A DNA stretch of 19,674 nt from DATJHM01 sp035493895 (GTDB taxonomy: Bacteria; Chloroflexota; Ktedonobacteria; Ktedonobacterales; Ktedonobacteraceae): NCBI GenBank assembly GCA_035493895.1, contig DATJHM010000244.1, positions 1-19,674 on the forward strand, written 5' to 3'. Within the stretch, counting starts at the first letter, position 1; each line of letters starts with the position of its first letter. The translations under genes were made by a program, and so were the position numbers. Below are positions 6,805 through 13,029 of the stretch, piece by piece. The notes under the pieces are model-generated. The model ran no database searches, had not been told where the DNA came from, and saw nothing but the letters and a program-made list of their open reading frames with translations.

Positions 6805-8168
6805 GAAGCACCTGCCTTTTGTTCAGCGCCGCCCGCCTGTTCAAGCAACATCGGCCAGCGCTGCTCAGGCTTTGCACGCCGGGCAAGCGCCAGCAAAAGC
6901 AGCACCAGAGTAATACCAAGCAGGATATAAATGCACGAAAAGACCAGAAAACTGACATTCATCCACTGCGCTGGCGTCACGGCCTGACTGGTACGTAGCA
7001 GCCCATAAATGACCCAGGGCTGCCTCCCGGCTTCCGTCACCATCCACCCTAACTCCAGAGCCAGAAAAGCAGCGGGACCTGCGATGACAATAGCGTACAA
7101 TAACCACTTTGCCTGTGGGACCACCCACTTGCGCCGCCAGTAGAGAAACCAGAAGACAAGGCCAACAAAAAGCGTAAAAAAGCCGCTGAGCACCATACCA
7201 TCAAAAGAGAGATGCACAAAAGTTACATTGTCTGGCCGATCCGCAGCCGGGAAAGAGTCTAACCCCCTGGTAAAAGAATGGATATCAAAGTGTGCAATGA
7301 GGCTTTCGCCATACGGAATCTCTATCGCGTAAGAGATCTGACCGGTTTGCTGGTCCACGATACCGCCGAGGTACAGCGGTTTACCACTCCCCGATTGCCA
7401 GACCCCTTCCATCGCTGCATATTTGGTTGGTTGAGCGCTTTCGAGAAAACGCGCATTGAAATCACCACTGATAATCTGGAAGGGAATAGCGGCCAGACCA
7501 AGTGCTAACGCCAGGACCAATCCTTTGCGATGATAGCTGTCGCGCTTGCCACGCAGTAGCCCCATCGCATAGACAGCCGCCGCGCCAAAGCCAGCGGTAA
7601 CGTAGCATGCCAGGATCATATGCGTCGTTTCATAGGGCGTGCTGGGATTGAGAATGGCCTGGAACGGGTCAATGCCGACCACCTTCCCATGCACAATCTG
7701 AAAACCTGCTGGCGAATTCATCCAGGAGTTCGCACTCACCACAAACCACGCGGACGTGAGCCCACTGAGCACAATGGGCAGAGAGCAAAGCCAGTGCACC
7801 AGCGGAGAGAGACGTTTAGCTCCATAGATGTATATGCCCAGAAAAATGCCCTCGATGAAGAAAGCAAAACCTTCCAGCGCGAAAGGCAGGCCAATGATCG
7901 CGCCTGCGTCTCTGGTAAACGTCGGCCAGAGCAGGCTCAGTTCAAACTCAATGATCGCGCCAGAGACCGCGCCAATGGCAAACAGGATCGCGAAGGCTCT
8001 GGTCCACTGGTGCGCTAACGCCATCCACGTGCCATCTCTTTTCCAGAGAGCCAGCCCCTCGGCAATACATATGAGCAAGGGTAATCCCACGCCCAGGGCC
8101 GCGAAGATGATATGAAAAGCCAGGGAAGTGCCCATTTGAGCTCGCGCCGCCAACAGGTTCGTAAACAT
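6801..8168 (-). CDS. cydA: Cytochrome bd quinol oxidase subunit I
   Basis: A 455-residue CydA. Heme and quinol residues visible by alignment from memory to E. coli: His19 (high-spin heme), His183 and Met325 (heme b558), Glu99 and Glu106 in A-L-E-G-F-A-F-F-I-E, and Glu379 with the G-R-Q-P-W motif. Lys249 and Glu254 in Q-P-T-K-Y-A-A-M-E correspond to the quinol-site Lys252/Glu257. The Q-loop is short, as in the cyanide-insensitive/short-loop branch, rather than the long E. coli form (522 aa). The protein sits in the cytoplasmic membrane and oxidises quinol with O2, at high oxygen affinity in most family members. It is the first gene of a four-gene operon; a Rex/CRP-like palindrome covers its promoter. 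Confidence 0.97.
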   Translation of the reverse strand: MFTNLLAARAQMGTSLAFHIIFAALGVGLPLLICIAEGLALWKRDGTWMALAHQWTRAFAILFAIGAVSGAIIEFELSLLWPTFTRDAGAIIGLPFALEGFAFFIEGIFLGIYIYGAKRLSPLVHWLCSLPIVLSGLTSAWFVVSANSWMNSPAGFQIVHGKVVGIDPFQAILNPSTPYETTHMILACYVTAGFGAAAVYAMGLLRGKRDSYHRKGLVLALALGLAAIPFQIISGDFNARFLESAQPTKYAAMEGVWQSGSGKPLYLGGIVDQQTGQISYAIEIPYGESLIAHFDIHSFTRGLDSFPAADRPDNVTFVHLSFDGMVLSGFFTLFVGLVFWFLYWRRKWVVPQAKWLLYAIVIAGPAAFLALELGWMVTEAGRQPWVIYGLLRTSQAVTPAQWMNVSFLVFSCIYILLGITLVLLLLALARRAKPEQRWPMLLEQAGGAEQKAGAS

Positions 8169-8213
8169 AAAACAATGACTTTCTTACGCTCAAAATCGCT
8201 CATAAGCTTTGCC

Positions 8214-8219
8214 ATTATA
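8214..8219 (-). promoter_or_regulatory. -10 element of the cyd operon promoter
   Basis: A perfect TATAAT reads on the minus strand 46 bases before the cydA ATG. No good -35 is seen at 16-18 bases, which would fit a promoter that depends on, or is blocked by, the regulator bound at 8235-8250. No strong ribosome site is seen before the cydA ATG. Confidence 0.55.
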
Positions 8220-8234
8220 CATCTCTTCTTCTTG

Positions 8235-8250
8235 AGTGAAGCATGTCACA
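8235..8250. promoter_or_regulatory. Rex- or CRP/FNR-like operator at the cyd promoter
   Basis: On the minus strand the site reads TGTGA-N6-TCACT, one base from the perfect TGTGA-N6-TCACA. Both Rex (TTGTGA-N6-TCACAA) and CRP-family proteins bind this architecture, and both classes control cydAB in other Gram-positive-type bacteria. Its centre lies about 35 bases before the expected transcription start, over the missing -35, which fits a Rex-type repressor slightly better than a class II activator (about -41.5). Confidence 0.5.
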
Positions 8251-8360
8251 AAAATTGCATGCTCACCAATGGCTATATTAGACACGATTTGAACAAGCAT
8301 TGAGAGACTCTTGCATAGACGTTATCCGCGCAAAGAACAGAAATGCAAAAATTAAATCTA

Positions 8361-8369
8361 TGATAAAAT
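8361..8369 (+). promoter_or_regulatory. Extended -10 of the esterase gene
   Basis: TGA-TAAAAT at 8361-8369 is an extended -10 with no convincing -35. It lies 57 bases before the esterase ATG, in an AT-rich stretch. Confidence 0.4.
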
Positions 8370-8426
8370 GAGTAAATCAGGCTGTTCTACCACCTGAAAA
8401 ACCGTTTAAGATGAGAGGTTGGGCTC

Positions 8427-9398
8427 ATGGCTTTTTTTGATCTATCGTTAGATGACCTGCGAAACTATGTACCACCACGTCGCGAACCTGAGGATTTCGC
8501 TGCCTTCTGGCAGGAGACACTGCACGCCGTACGCCAGTATCCGCTTGAGGCACGCTTTGAATCTGCAAATTATCATCTGCGGACCGTCGAAAGTTTCGAT
8601 GTGACCTTCAATGGTTATGATGGGCAACCCATTAAAGGTTGGCTGCTCCTCCCGGCCCAGCGCAACGAGCCTTTGCCCTGTGTTGTGGAATATATCGGCT
8701 ATGGTGGTGGTAGAGGATTTCCTATCGATTGGCTCACGTGGAGTAGCGCTGGTTTTGCCCATTTGATCATGGATACGCGTGGGCAGGGCAGTTCCTGGCG
8801 TCGCGGTGATACGCCCGATCGCGAACCGGACGGCTCCAATCCTCAATTTCCCGGCTTTATGACCCGTGGCATTCTCAATCCTCACACCTATTATTATCGC
8901 CGCGTGTTCTCCGATGCCGTGCGTGCCGTCGAAGCGGCCAGAGCGCACGACGCCATCGATCCTCAGCGTATCGCGGTCAGCGGGGGAAGCCAGGGTGGTG
9001 GTATTGCGCTTGCCGTGAGTGGACTCGATCCCAGCGTTCAGGCCGCAATGCCCGATGTGCCTTTTCTCTGCCACTATCAGCGAGCAACGCAGATTACCAA
9101 TAGCGCACCTTATCAGGAGATCGCCAGATATTGCCACATCCATCGCGACAACATTGACACGGTTTTCTCTACCCTCGCATATTTCGATGGCGTCAACTTC
9201 GCCACGCGCGCCCGTGCTCGCGCGCTCTTCTCAGTCGCATTGATGGACGATATCTGTCCCCCCTCGACGGTCTTTGCCGCGTACAACCACTATGCCGGGC
9301 AGAAAGAGATCAACGTCTGGCCCTACAACAATCATGAGGGTGGCGAAAGCTATCAGATGCTCGAAAAGCTGAAATTTCTCACGTCATTGTGGGGCTAA
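8427..9398 (+). CDS. CE7 acetylxylan esterase / cephalosporin-C deacetylase
   Basis: A 323-residue alpha/beta hydrolase of carbohydrate esterase family 7, which removes acetyl groups from xylo-oligosaccharides and cephalosporin C. The three CE7 signatures are present: R-G-Q at 118-120, G-G-S-Q-G-G with nucleophile Ser188, and H-E at 303-304; Asp274 in M-D-D-I-C-P-P completes the triad. The triad numbers are the same as those I recall for the Thermotoga maritima enzyme (Ser188, Asp274, His303; 325 aa). There is no signal peptide, so it probably acts in the cytoplasm on imported acetylated oligosaccharides. AGAGG lies 8 bases before the start. It stands alone, divergent from the cyd operon, with no xylanase or transporter nearby. 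Confidence 0.95.
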   Translation: MAFFDLSLDDLRNYVPPRREPEDFAAFWQETLHAVRQYPLEARFESANYHLRTVESFDVTFNGYDGQPIKGWLLLPAQRNEPLPCVVEYIGYGGGRGFPIDWLTWSSAGFAHLIMDTRGQGSSWRRGDTPDREPDGSNPQFPGFMTRGILNPHTYYYRRVFSDAVRAVEAARAHDAIDPQRIAVSGGSQGGGIALAVSGLDPSVQAAMPDVPFLCHYQRATQITNSAPYQEIARYCHIHRDNIDTVFSTLAYFDGVNFATRARARALFSVALMDDICPPSTVFAAYNHYAGQKEINVWPYNNHEGGESYQMLEKLKFLTSLWG

Positions 9399-9479
9399 TG
9401 CTCGCAGCACATGGATATAAGAAACGCATACTGCATCGTGAGGAGGCCTCTTACTAGGAAAAAGGAATAAGAGTAGAGG

Positions 9480-9650
9480 AGGCGTCAAGTGAAGGGAAGA
9501 AACCGATCCATCGTCGTTGTAGAGGCGGGGTGTATCTCCGCCAACGCCTCGGCCATACGCGACCTGACAGGGCGAAGATGGTCGGTGACCGTCCCCGGCG
9601 GAGATACATCCCGCCTCTACAATGGGATCTGGTTGCTTCACTTGACGCCT
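9480..9650. repeat. 171-bp nested inverted-repeat element (MITE- or REP-like)
   Basis: Outer arms of 15 perfect bases (9480-9494 and 9636-9650, AGGCGTCAAGTGAAG and complement) enclose inner arms of 26 bases (9517-9542 and 9597-9622) with a single mismatch that is a G-U pair in RNA. The inner arms read TTGTAGAGGCGGG. The core between them is GC-rich. It lies between the convergent esterase and iron-sulfur genes. No target duplication is visible at the ends. It could be a nonautonomous mobile repeat, a two-way terminator, or both. Confidence 0.7.
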
Positions 9651-9670
9651 ATGTCAAGAGCAATACTTTC

Positions 9671-11020
9671 CTACGACGGAAAACACCGTGCGAATGCTTG
9701 CAGGAGTCGTGGGTTGCCTTTGATACGCAGCTTCCGACGCAGCAACGCCCAGAAAATAGATTGCTGCTTTGCCACGATCCCGAGCCAGGTCTGACTATCC
9801 ACCTGAATCGCGATATCGGGCGTGCCCACATGACCATCCAATATCTGAAGCGTTTTCTGCTTGATGATAATCGTCGTCTGGCGTTTCTCTTTCCCCGTAA
9901 AAGTAAAGCGGTAGGTCGCATCCAGATCTTTCGCCTGCTCACGTTGAAACACACGTGGCAACCCCACAAGAAGGCTGCTAATCGAAGTCTGACGGCCCCC
10001 CAGACCATTGCCAACCCGCCTGACCGTTTTATGGGGAAAGCGGCGCGCCACATATGCCTCTGCATCCGAGCCCGGCGTGACATAGACCGGCTCGACTTTC
10101 TCCTGCAAGGGGCGCACGACCTCCTTGAGAAACGCCTTACGCTCGGTGAGGAATGGCCCGATCACATCTTCACCCGCCGGGCATACAGCCATACAATAAG
10201 CCGCTTTGTAGTTAGCGCCAAAAGAAAGGCTCTGCCACACTGACGCAGACTCAGCAGGCGTGACTTTTGCGCGATACTCCGCTCTATCTTTACTCTCGAC
10301 AACCTGCTCGACCCAATCAGTAAATCCGCCCATGAACTCACGGTAATTGTGCGTATAGCAGGCGGAAAAATTGAACTGCCCATCTGCCCCGATCGCGCCC
10401 ACCGGACAGGCCGCCACACACAGCTTGCATTCCAGGCAGGGATTATAATTGATCGGTCGATTGTACTCCGTCACTTCCGCATCGAGCAGAATCGTCATGA
10501 GCAGGATATGGTTGCCTAAGCGGGGATGAATCACGTTGCGATGAATCCCCATCTGCCCCAGGCCAGCCGCCACAGCAACCGGCTTATGCGAGATCACCCA
10601 GGTCTTGCCGGGCAAGCGGTCCACCTCCATGGGAAAACCAACCGCGGGATTCAATGCGCGCACCCCTTGCTTCTCCAGAGATGCGACAATCTCACGCGCG
10701 ATCTCCTCAAGCCGGTAATCGGCATGATGAAACTCAAGATTGGCAAGCGAGCGGGCAGGACTGCGAATGCTCTCGCGATTCATGCGCAAAACCAGACTGA
10801 TCAAGGCTTTAGTCGGGGGAAAGAGCTTCAAGATGTCAGCACGCTGATCCGCAAGCGCGGGACGATCGGCCTCGACAAAGCCCACATCGTCTGCTCCCGC
10901 CTCCAGACATAGCGTCCGTAACCAGTTCGCATCCAGAGACGAGACAGGCGATTGTTGAGCAGACACTGCCTGCTTTGCCTGAAACGCTTTCACGGTCGGG
11001 TGATCAGAAAGAGAAGTCAT
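9671..11020 (-). CDS. QueG/RdhA-like iron-sulfur protein fused to an SCP2 lipid-binding domain
   Basis: A 449-residue cytoplasmic protein. Residues 150-185 contain A-A-G-L-G-Q-M-G and I-H-P-R-L-G, the pattern shared by the cobalamin-dependent reductases QueG and RdhA. A C-x2-C-x2-C-x3-C-P motif follows at Cys195, 198, 201 and 205, then Cys221 and a C-M-A-V-C-P motif (Cys276, Cys280), enough for two [4Fe-4S] clusters. Residues about 358-449 match an SCP2 sterol-carrier domain (G-T-P-D-I-A-I-Q-V-D, then K-L-R-I-K-G-N). No Tat signal is present. The ATG at 11020 is chosen over a TTG at 11062 because AAGGAT precedes it. A MarR gene lies upstream and shares an operator. A reductase acting on a hydrophobic substrate is an inference; neither cobalamin nor activity is proven. 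Confidence 0.8.
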   Translation of the reverse strand: MTSLSDHPTVKAFQAKQAVSAQQSPVSSLDANWLRTLCLEAGADDVGFVEADRPALADQRADILKLFPPTKALISLVLRMNRESIRSPARSLANLEFHHADYRLEEIAREIVASLEKQGVRALNPAVGFPMEVDRLPGKTWVISHKPVAVAAGLGQMGIHRNVIHPRLGNHILLMTILLDAEVTEYNRPINYNPCLECKLCVAACPVGAIGADGQFNFSACYTHNYREFMGGFTDWVEQVVESKDRAEYRAKVTPAESASVWQSLSFGANYKAAYCMAVCPAGEDVIGPFLTERKAFLKEVVRPLQEKVEPVYVTPGSDAEAYVARRFPHKTVRRVGNGLGGRQTSISSLLVGLPRVFQREQAKDLDATYRFTFTGKEKRQTTIIIKQKTLQILDGHVGTPDIAIQVDSQTWLGIVAKQQSIFWALLRRKLRIKGNPRLLQAFARCFPS

Positions 11021-11114
11021 AATCACATCCTTTTCACATAGCTCTATGCTTTGAGTAGACAAAAAGTACCTGATGCTATCTTTGCACTCCTCCGGGCATT
11101 CCCCTGAGGAAAAG

Positions 11115-11130
11115 GAGTATATACACCTAT
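11115..11130. promoter_or_regulatory. MarR operator copy 1 at the promoter of the iron-sulfur gene
   Basis: The 16 bases GAGTATATACACCTAT differ at one position from the site at 11621-11636 over the marR promoter. GTATATAC is a perfect 8-base palindrome, and read on the minus strand the block contains a TATACT -10. It lies about 95 bases before the start of the iron-sulfur gene. Confidence 0.7.
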
Positions 11131-11149
11131 TTTCACAAAAAAAGAAACA

Positions 11150-11614
11150 CTACGAGGATGGAATACGCGCCATCGCGACTTGCAGATGAGCCGAAAAGGT
11201 ATCCCATTCTTCCTGCCCCAGACGCGCTTTGACCTGTTCTTGCGCCTGCCTCCAATAAGGAAGAGCCTCTTGCAAAATCTGGAGTCCGTGCGACGTCATC
11301 CTGACTAAGTGGACACGCCGATCCATCCCGGTCTCGATAGCGAGCAACCCCTGACGTTCCAGCGGCTTCAGGTTCCGCGCCAGGGTCGTGCGATCCATAA
11401 GTAGTATCTCTGCCAGACGGGTGAGCGGCATCTCCTGCGCTAACGCGACGGCGACCAGCAGATTAAATTGTGTCGTGCGCAACCCGCTTGGCTGGAGAAT
11501 GTCATCGTACACTTGCGTGATGACGCGTGCGGTCTGACGCACGCCCAGGCAGAGACAGCTACGCGCAACTTCGGCCAACGTGTTCGCTTCGATGTGAGGT
11601 GTTTCCTTTTCCAT
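11150..11614 (-). CDS. MarR-family transcriptional regulator, leaderless
   Basis: A 154-residue winged-helix regulator: a helical N-terminus, then L-R-T-T-Q-F-N-L-L-V-A-V-A, the recognition region L-T-R-L-A-E-I-L-L-M-D-R-T-T-L-A-R-N-L-K-P-L at about 70-92, and the wing G-M-D-R-R-V-H-L-V-R-M-T. The frame is open to 11677, but the upstream codons overlap a near-perfect promoter whose -10 lies 7 bases before the ATG at 11614, so the transcript should begin at or next to this ATG, without a ribosome site. Its promoter carries the operator repeated before the downstream iron-sulfur gene; it probably represses both itself and that gene and responds to a small aromatic or electrophilic ligand (family trend, not shown here). 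Confidence 0.92.
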   Translation of the reverse strand: MEKETPHIEANTLAEVARSCLCLGVRQTARVITQVYDDILQPSGLRTTQFNLLVAVALAQEMPLTRLAEILLMDRTTLARNLKPLERQGLLAIETGMDRRVHLVRMTSHGLQILQEALPYWRQAQEQVKARLGQEEWDTFSAHLQVAMARIPSS

Positions 11615-11620
11615 AATTAA

Positions 11621-11636
11621 GAGTATATACACGTAT
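11621..11636. promoter_or_regulatory. MarR operator copy 2 over the marR -10
   Basis: GAGTATATACACGTAT is identical at 15 of 16 positions to the block at 11115-11130. Its overlap with the -10 box predicts autorepression. Confidence 0.7.
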
Positions 11637-11650
11637 CCTTTGATTGTCAA
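11622..11650 (-). promoter_or_regulatory. marR promoter, leaderless start
   Basis: On the minus strand, TTGACA (11650-11645) and TATACT (11627-11622) are separated by 17 bases. The -10 ends 7 bases before the ATG at 11614, so transcription should start at the ATG. The operator copy at 11621-11636 covers the -10. Confidence 0.85.
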
Positions 11651-11654
11651 GTGG

Positions 11655-11692
11655 ATAGCCGACCCCGGCGCTGACAAGCCGCGTCTCTACAG
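11655..11692. repeat. Degenerate relative of the 9480-9650 inner repeat
   Basis: The stretch shares CCCCGGCG and an ending like CTCTACA with 9593-9621 but has diverged between them. Read on the minus strand it starts TGTAGAGACGCGG, against TGTAGAGGCGGGG in the larger element. It lies just upstream of the marR -35. Confidence 0.35.
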
Positions 11693-11715
11693 AGAATTGG
11701 ACATAGGTCTGGCTA

Positions 11716-11744
11716 TTTTGTCTCTTCAAAGAATGTGCTATGCT
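11716..11744 (+). promoter_or_regulatory. Candidate promoter of the Uma2 gene
   Basis: TATGCT (11739-11744) is preceded by TGC, giving an extended -10. TTTTGT (11716-11721) is a weak -35 at 17 bases. It lies 72 bases before the ATG at 11816. Confidence 0.4.
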
Positions 11745-11815
11745 TAGTGTAAGGGCACTATTGTTTTCTGAGTATGTTTAGGGCTTTTGCGAAAGGTGGT
11801 AAAGGAGAGGTGAAA

Positions 11816-12394
11816 ATGTTTGATCCGCAGCATAAATATACAGTTGATGAGTATTGGCGTCTGGTTGAAGCATTTCCTGAGTATAAGTACGAGTATATTG
11901 ATGGTGATATTCGTCTGATGACGGGTGGGAGTCCTGCCCATGCACAAATAGCAATGAATATTGGTATCTTACTGGGTGTTGCTTTGCGTTCACAAGAGTG
12001 TAACGTCTATTCATCTGATGCGGCTTTACAGCTTACGGAAAACCGTCTGTATTATCCAGATGTTTCTGTTTCGTGCGATCCGGCTGATTGGACACGAAAA
12101 AAGGCATTAGAGGCTCCTGGTGTGGTTGTTGAGGTGATGTCTCCTTCCACAGAGAAAGCGGATAAAACCGAAAAGCTTGAAGCGTATCAGCGTTATTCTA
12201 CGATCCAGGAAATTTTGCTCGTTGACTCTCGTCGTTGTCAGGTGAAGCATTATCATCGTATTGGAACGTTTCTTTGGAAGGACGCATTGTATGAACAGGA
12301 AGATGATGTGATCGATCTGGAAAGCATTGGAGTTTCCTTCACAGTACGAGAGATTTATTTAAAGGTGTACCTGGAGTTGGAAGAGGTTGATTAG
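11816..12394 (+). CDS. Uma2-family (DUF820) restriction-endonuclease-fold protein
   Basis: A 192-residue protein of the Uma2/DUF820 family. Visible features are the E-Y-K-Y-E-Y-I-D-G-D-I-R segment (22-33), S-P-A-H-A-Q-I-A-M-N-I (39-49), Y-Y-P-D-V with Asp82, V-V-V-E-V-M-S-P-S with Glu106, and K-T-E-K-L-E-A-Y near 117-124. These are the family's PD-(D/E)XK-like motifs. The family is highly multiplied in cyanobacteria and Chloroflexota; its biological role is not settled, and nuclease activity is assumed from the fold. The ATG at 11816 is preferred to 11774 because of AAGGAGAGG just upstream. The coding sequence looks more AT-rich than the flanking genes, which fits lateral spread. Confidence 0.9.
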   Translation: MFDPQHKYTVDEYWRLVEAFPEYKYEYIDGDIRLMTGGSPAHAQIAMNIGILLGVALRSQECNVYSSDAALQLTENRLYYPDVSVSCDPADWTRKKALEAPGVVVEVMSPSTEKADKTEKLEAYQRYSTIQEILLVDSRRCQVKHYHRIGTFLWKDALYEQEDDVIDLESIGVSFTVREIYLKVYLELEEVD

Positions 12395-12477
12395 TTCGTC
12401 TGCAATGCTTATAGAATAGAGTAATGGACCGACTATTCACTGTCTGGTACTGCTTGCTAGCAGAAAGGAGGTCTTCG

Positions 12478-12924
12478 ATGTCAGCAACGCCATCTGCCAG
12501 AGCCGCCATAGCAGCCTGGGAAAGCAACGACGTCGAGAAGCTGTCCTCTTGCCTCGCCGAGAACGTGGTCTGCCGAAATCTGCTGCCACAACCGATAGGG
12601 AAAGCGTCGTCCCTTCGTTTTATGCAGGCCATGATGCGCGCTATACCAGACTGGTCCTTTCAGGCGAGCTTCTTAAACGAGCATCCAACGCGGAACCAGA
12701 GGACACAGGTCCATTTTGCCATCCAGATCAGCGGAACGCATACGGGCGATCTCTTCATCGCAGAACTGCCCGTAATTCCGCCTACCGGGATCAGGATCGC
12801 GCTTCCTCTCCATCATATGGATTTCACGGTCAAAGACGAGTTGATCGAGGAGATTGATCTGGATAGCAGGCCCCATCTGCTAGCTGAGGTTCTGGCGGCT
12901 CTGGGCATGGAAATGCCATTATAA
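12478..12924 (+). CDS. SnoaL-like (NTF2-fold) protein
   Basis: A 148-residue protein of the NTF2-like fold. It opens with A-A-I-A-A-W-E-S-N-D-V-E-K-L-S-S-C-L-A-E-N-V-V, has the mid segment F-M-Q-A-M-M-R-A-I-P-D-W-S-F-Q (about 48-62), and ends with H-H-M-D-F-T-V-K-D-E-L-I-E-E-I-D, a pattern of the SnoaL-like ester cyclase group. Such proteins range from polyketide cyclases to small-molecule isomerases; the active residues cannot be named here. No polyketide genes are near. An AAAGGAGGT ribosome site precedes the ATG at 12478, which settles the start against the open frame at 12424. The stop codon overlaps the foot of the 31-bp hairpin. Confidence 0.82.
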   Translation: MSATPSARAAIAAWESNDVEKLSSCLAENVVCRNLLPQPIGKASSLRFMQAMMRAIPDWSFQASFLNEHPTRNQRTQVHFAIQISGTHTGDLFIAELPVIPPTGIRIALPLHHMDFTVKDELIEEIDLDSRPHLLAEVLAALGMEMPL

Positions 12925-12991
12925 AACAAGAGAAGAAGAAGACGGTATGTACATCGTTATTGTACATACCGTCTTCTTCTTCTCTTGTTTT
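12923..12991. terminator. 31-bp perfect hairpin between convergent genes
   Basis: The arms 12923-12953 and 12961-12991 pair over 31 bases with no mismatch, around a 7-base loop (12954-12960). The left foot begins inside the stop codon of the SnoaL-like gene. The outer ends are A-rich on the left and T-rich on the right (TTTTT to 12992), so each strand ends in a U tract: a two-way intrinsic terminator for this gene and for the fdh operon that ends at 13030. Confidence 0.88.
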
Positions 12992-13029
12992 TCTTCCTCA
13001 AGACCCCCGCCACATGCAATCGATGAACG

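Noticed and set aside
9480..9650. CRISPR array or insertion sequence
   Set aside because: The repeats are inverted, not regularly spaced direct repeats, and there is no transposase frame inside.
9530..10243. Long plus-strand frame of 237 codons
   Set aside because: It is antisense to the iron-sulfur/SCP2 gene and runs through the inverted-repeat element; its product shows no family pattern.
9671..11020. Calling the gene queG (epoxyqueuosine reductase)
   Set aside because: The cysteine layout of the second cluster and the SCP2 tail differ from QueG, and no queuosine genes are near; only the superfamily resemblance is supported.
12424..12477. Upstream start of the SnoaL-like gene at 12424
   Set aside because: The ATG at 12478 has an almost perfect AAAGGAGGT, and the added residues precede the start of the conserved fold.
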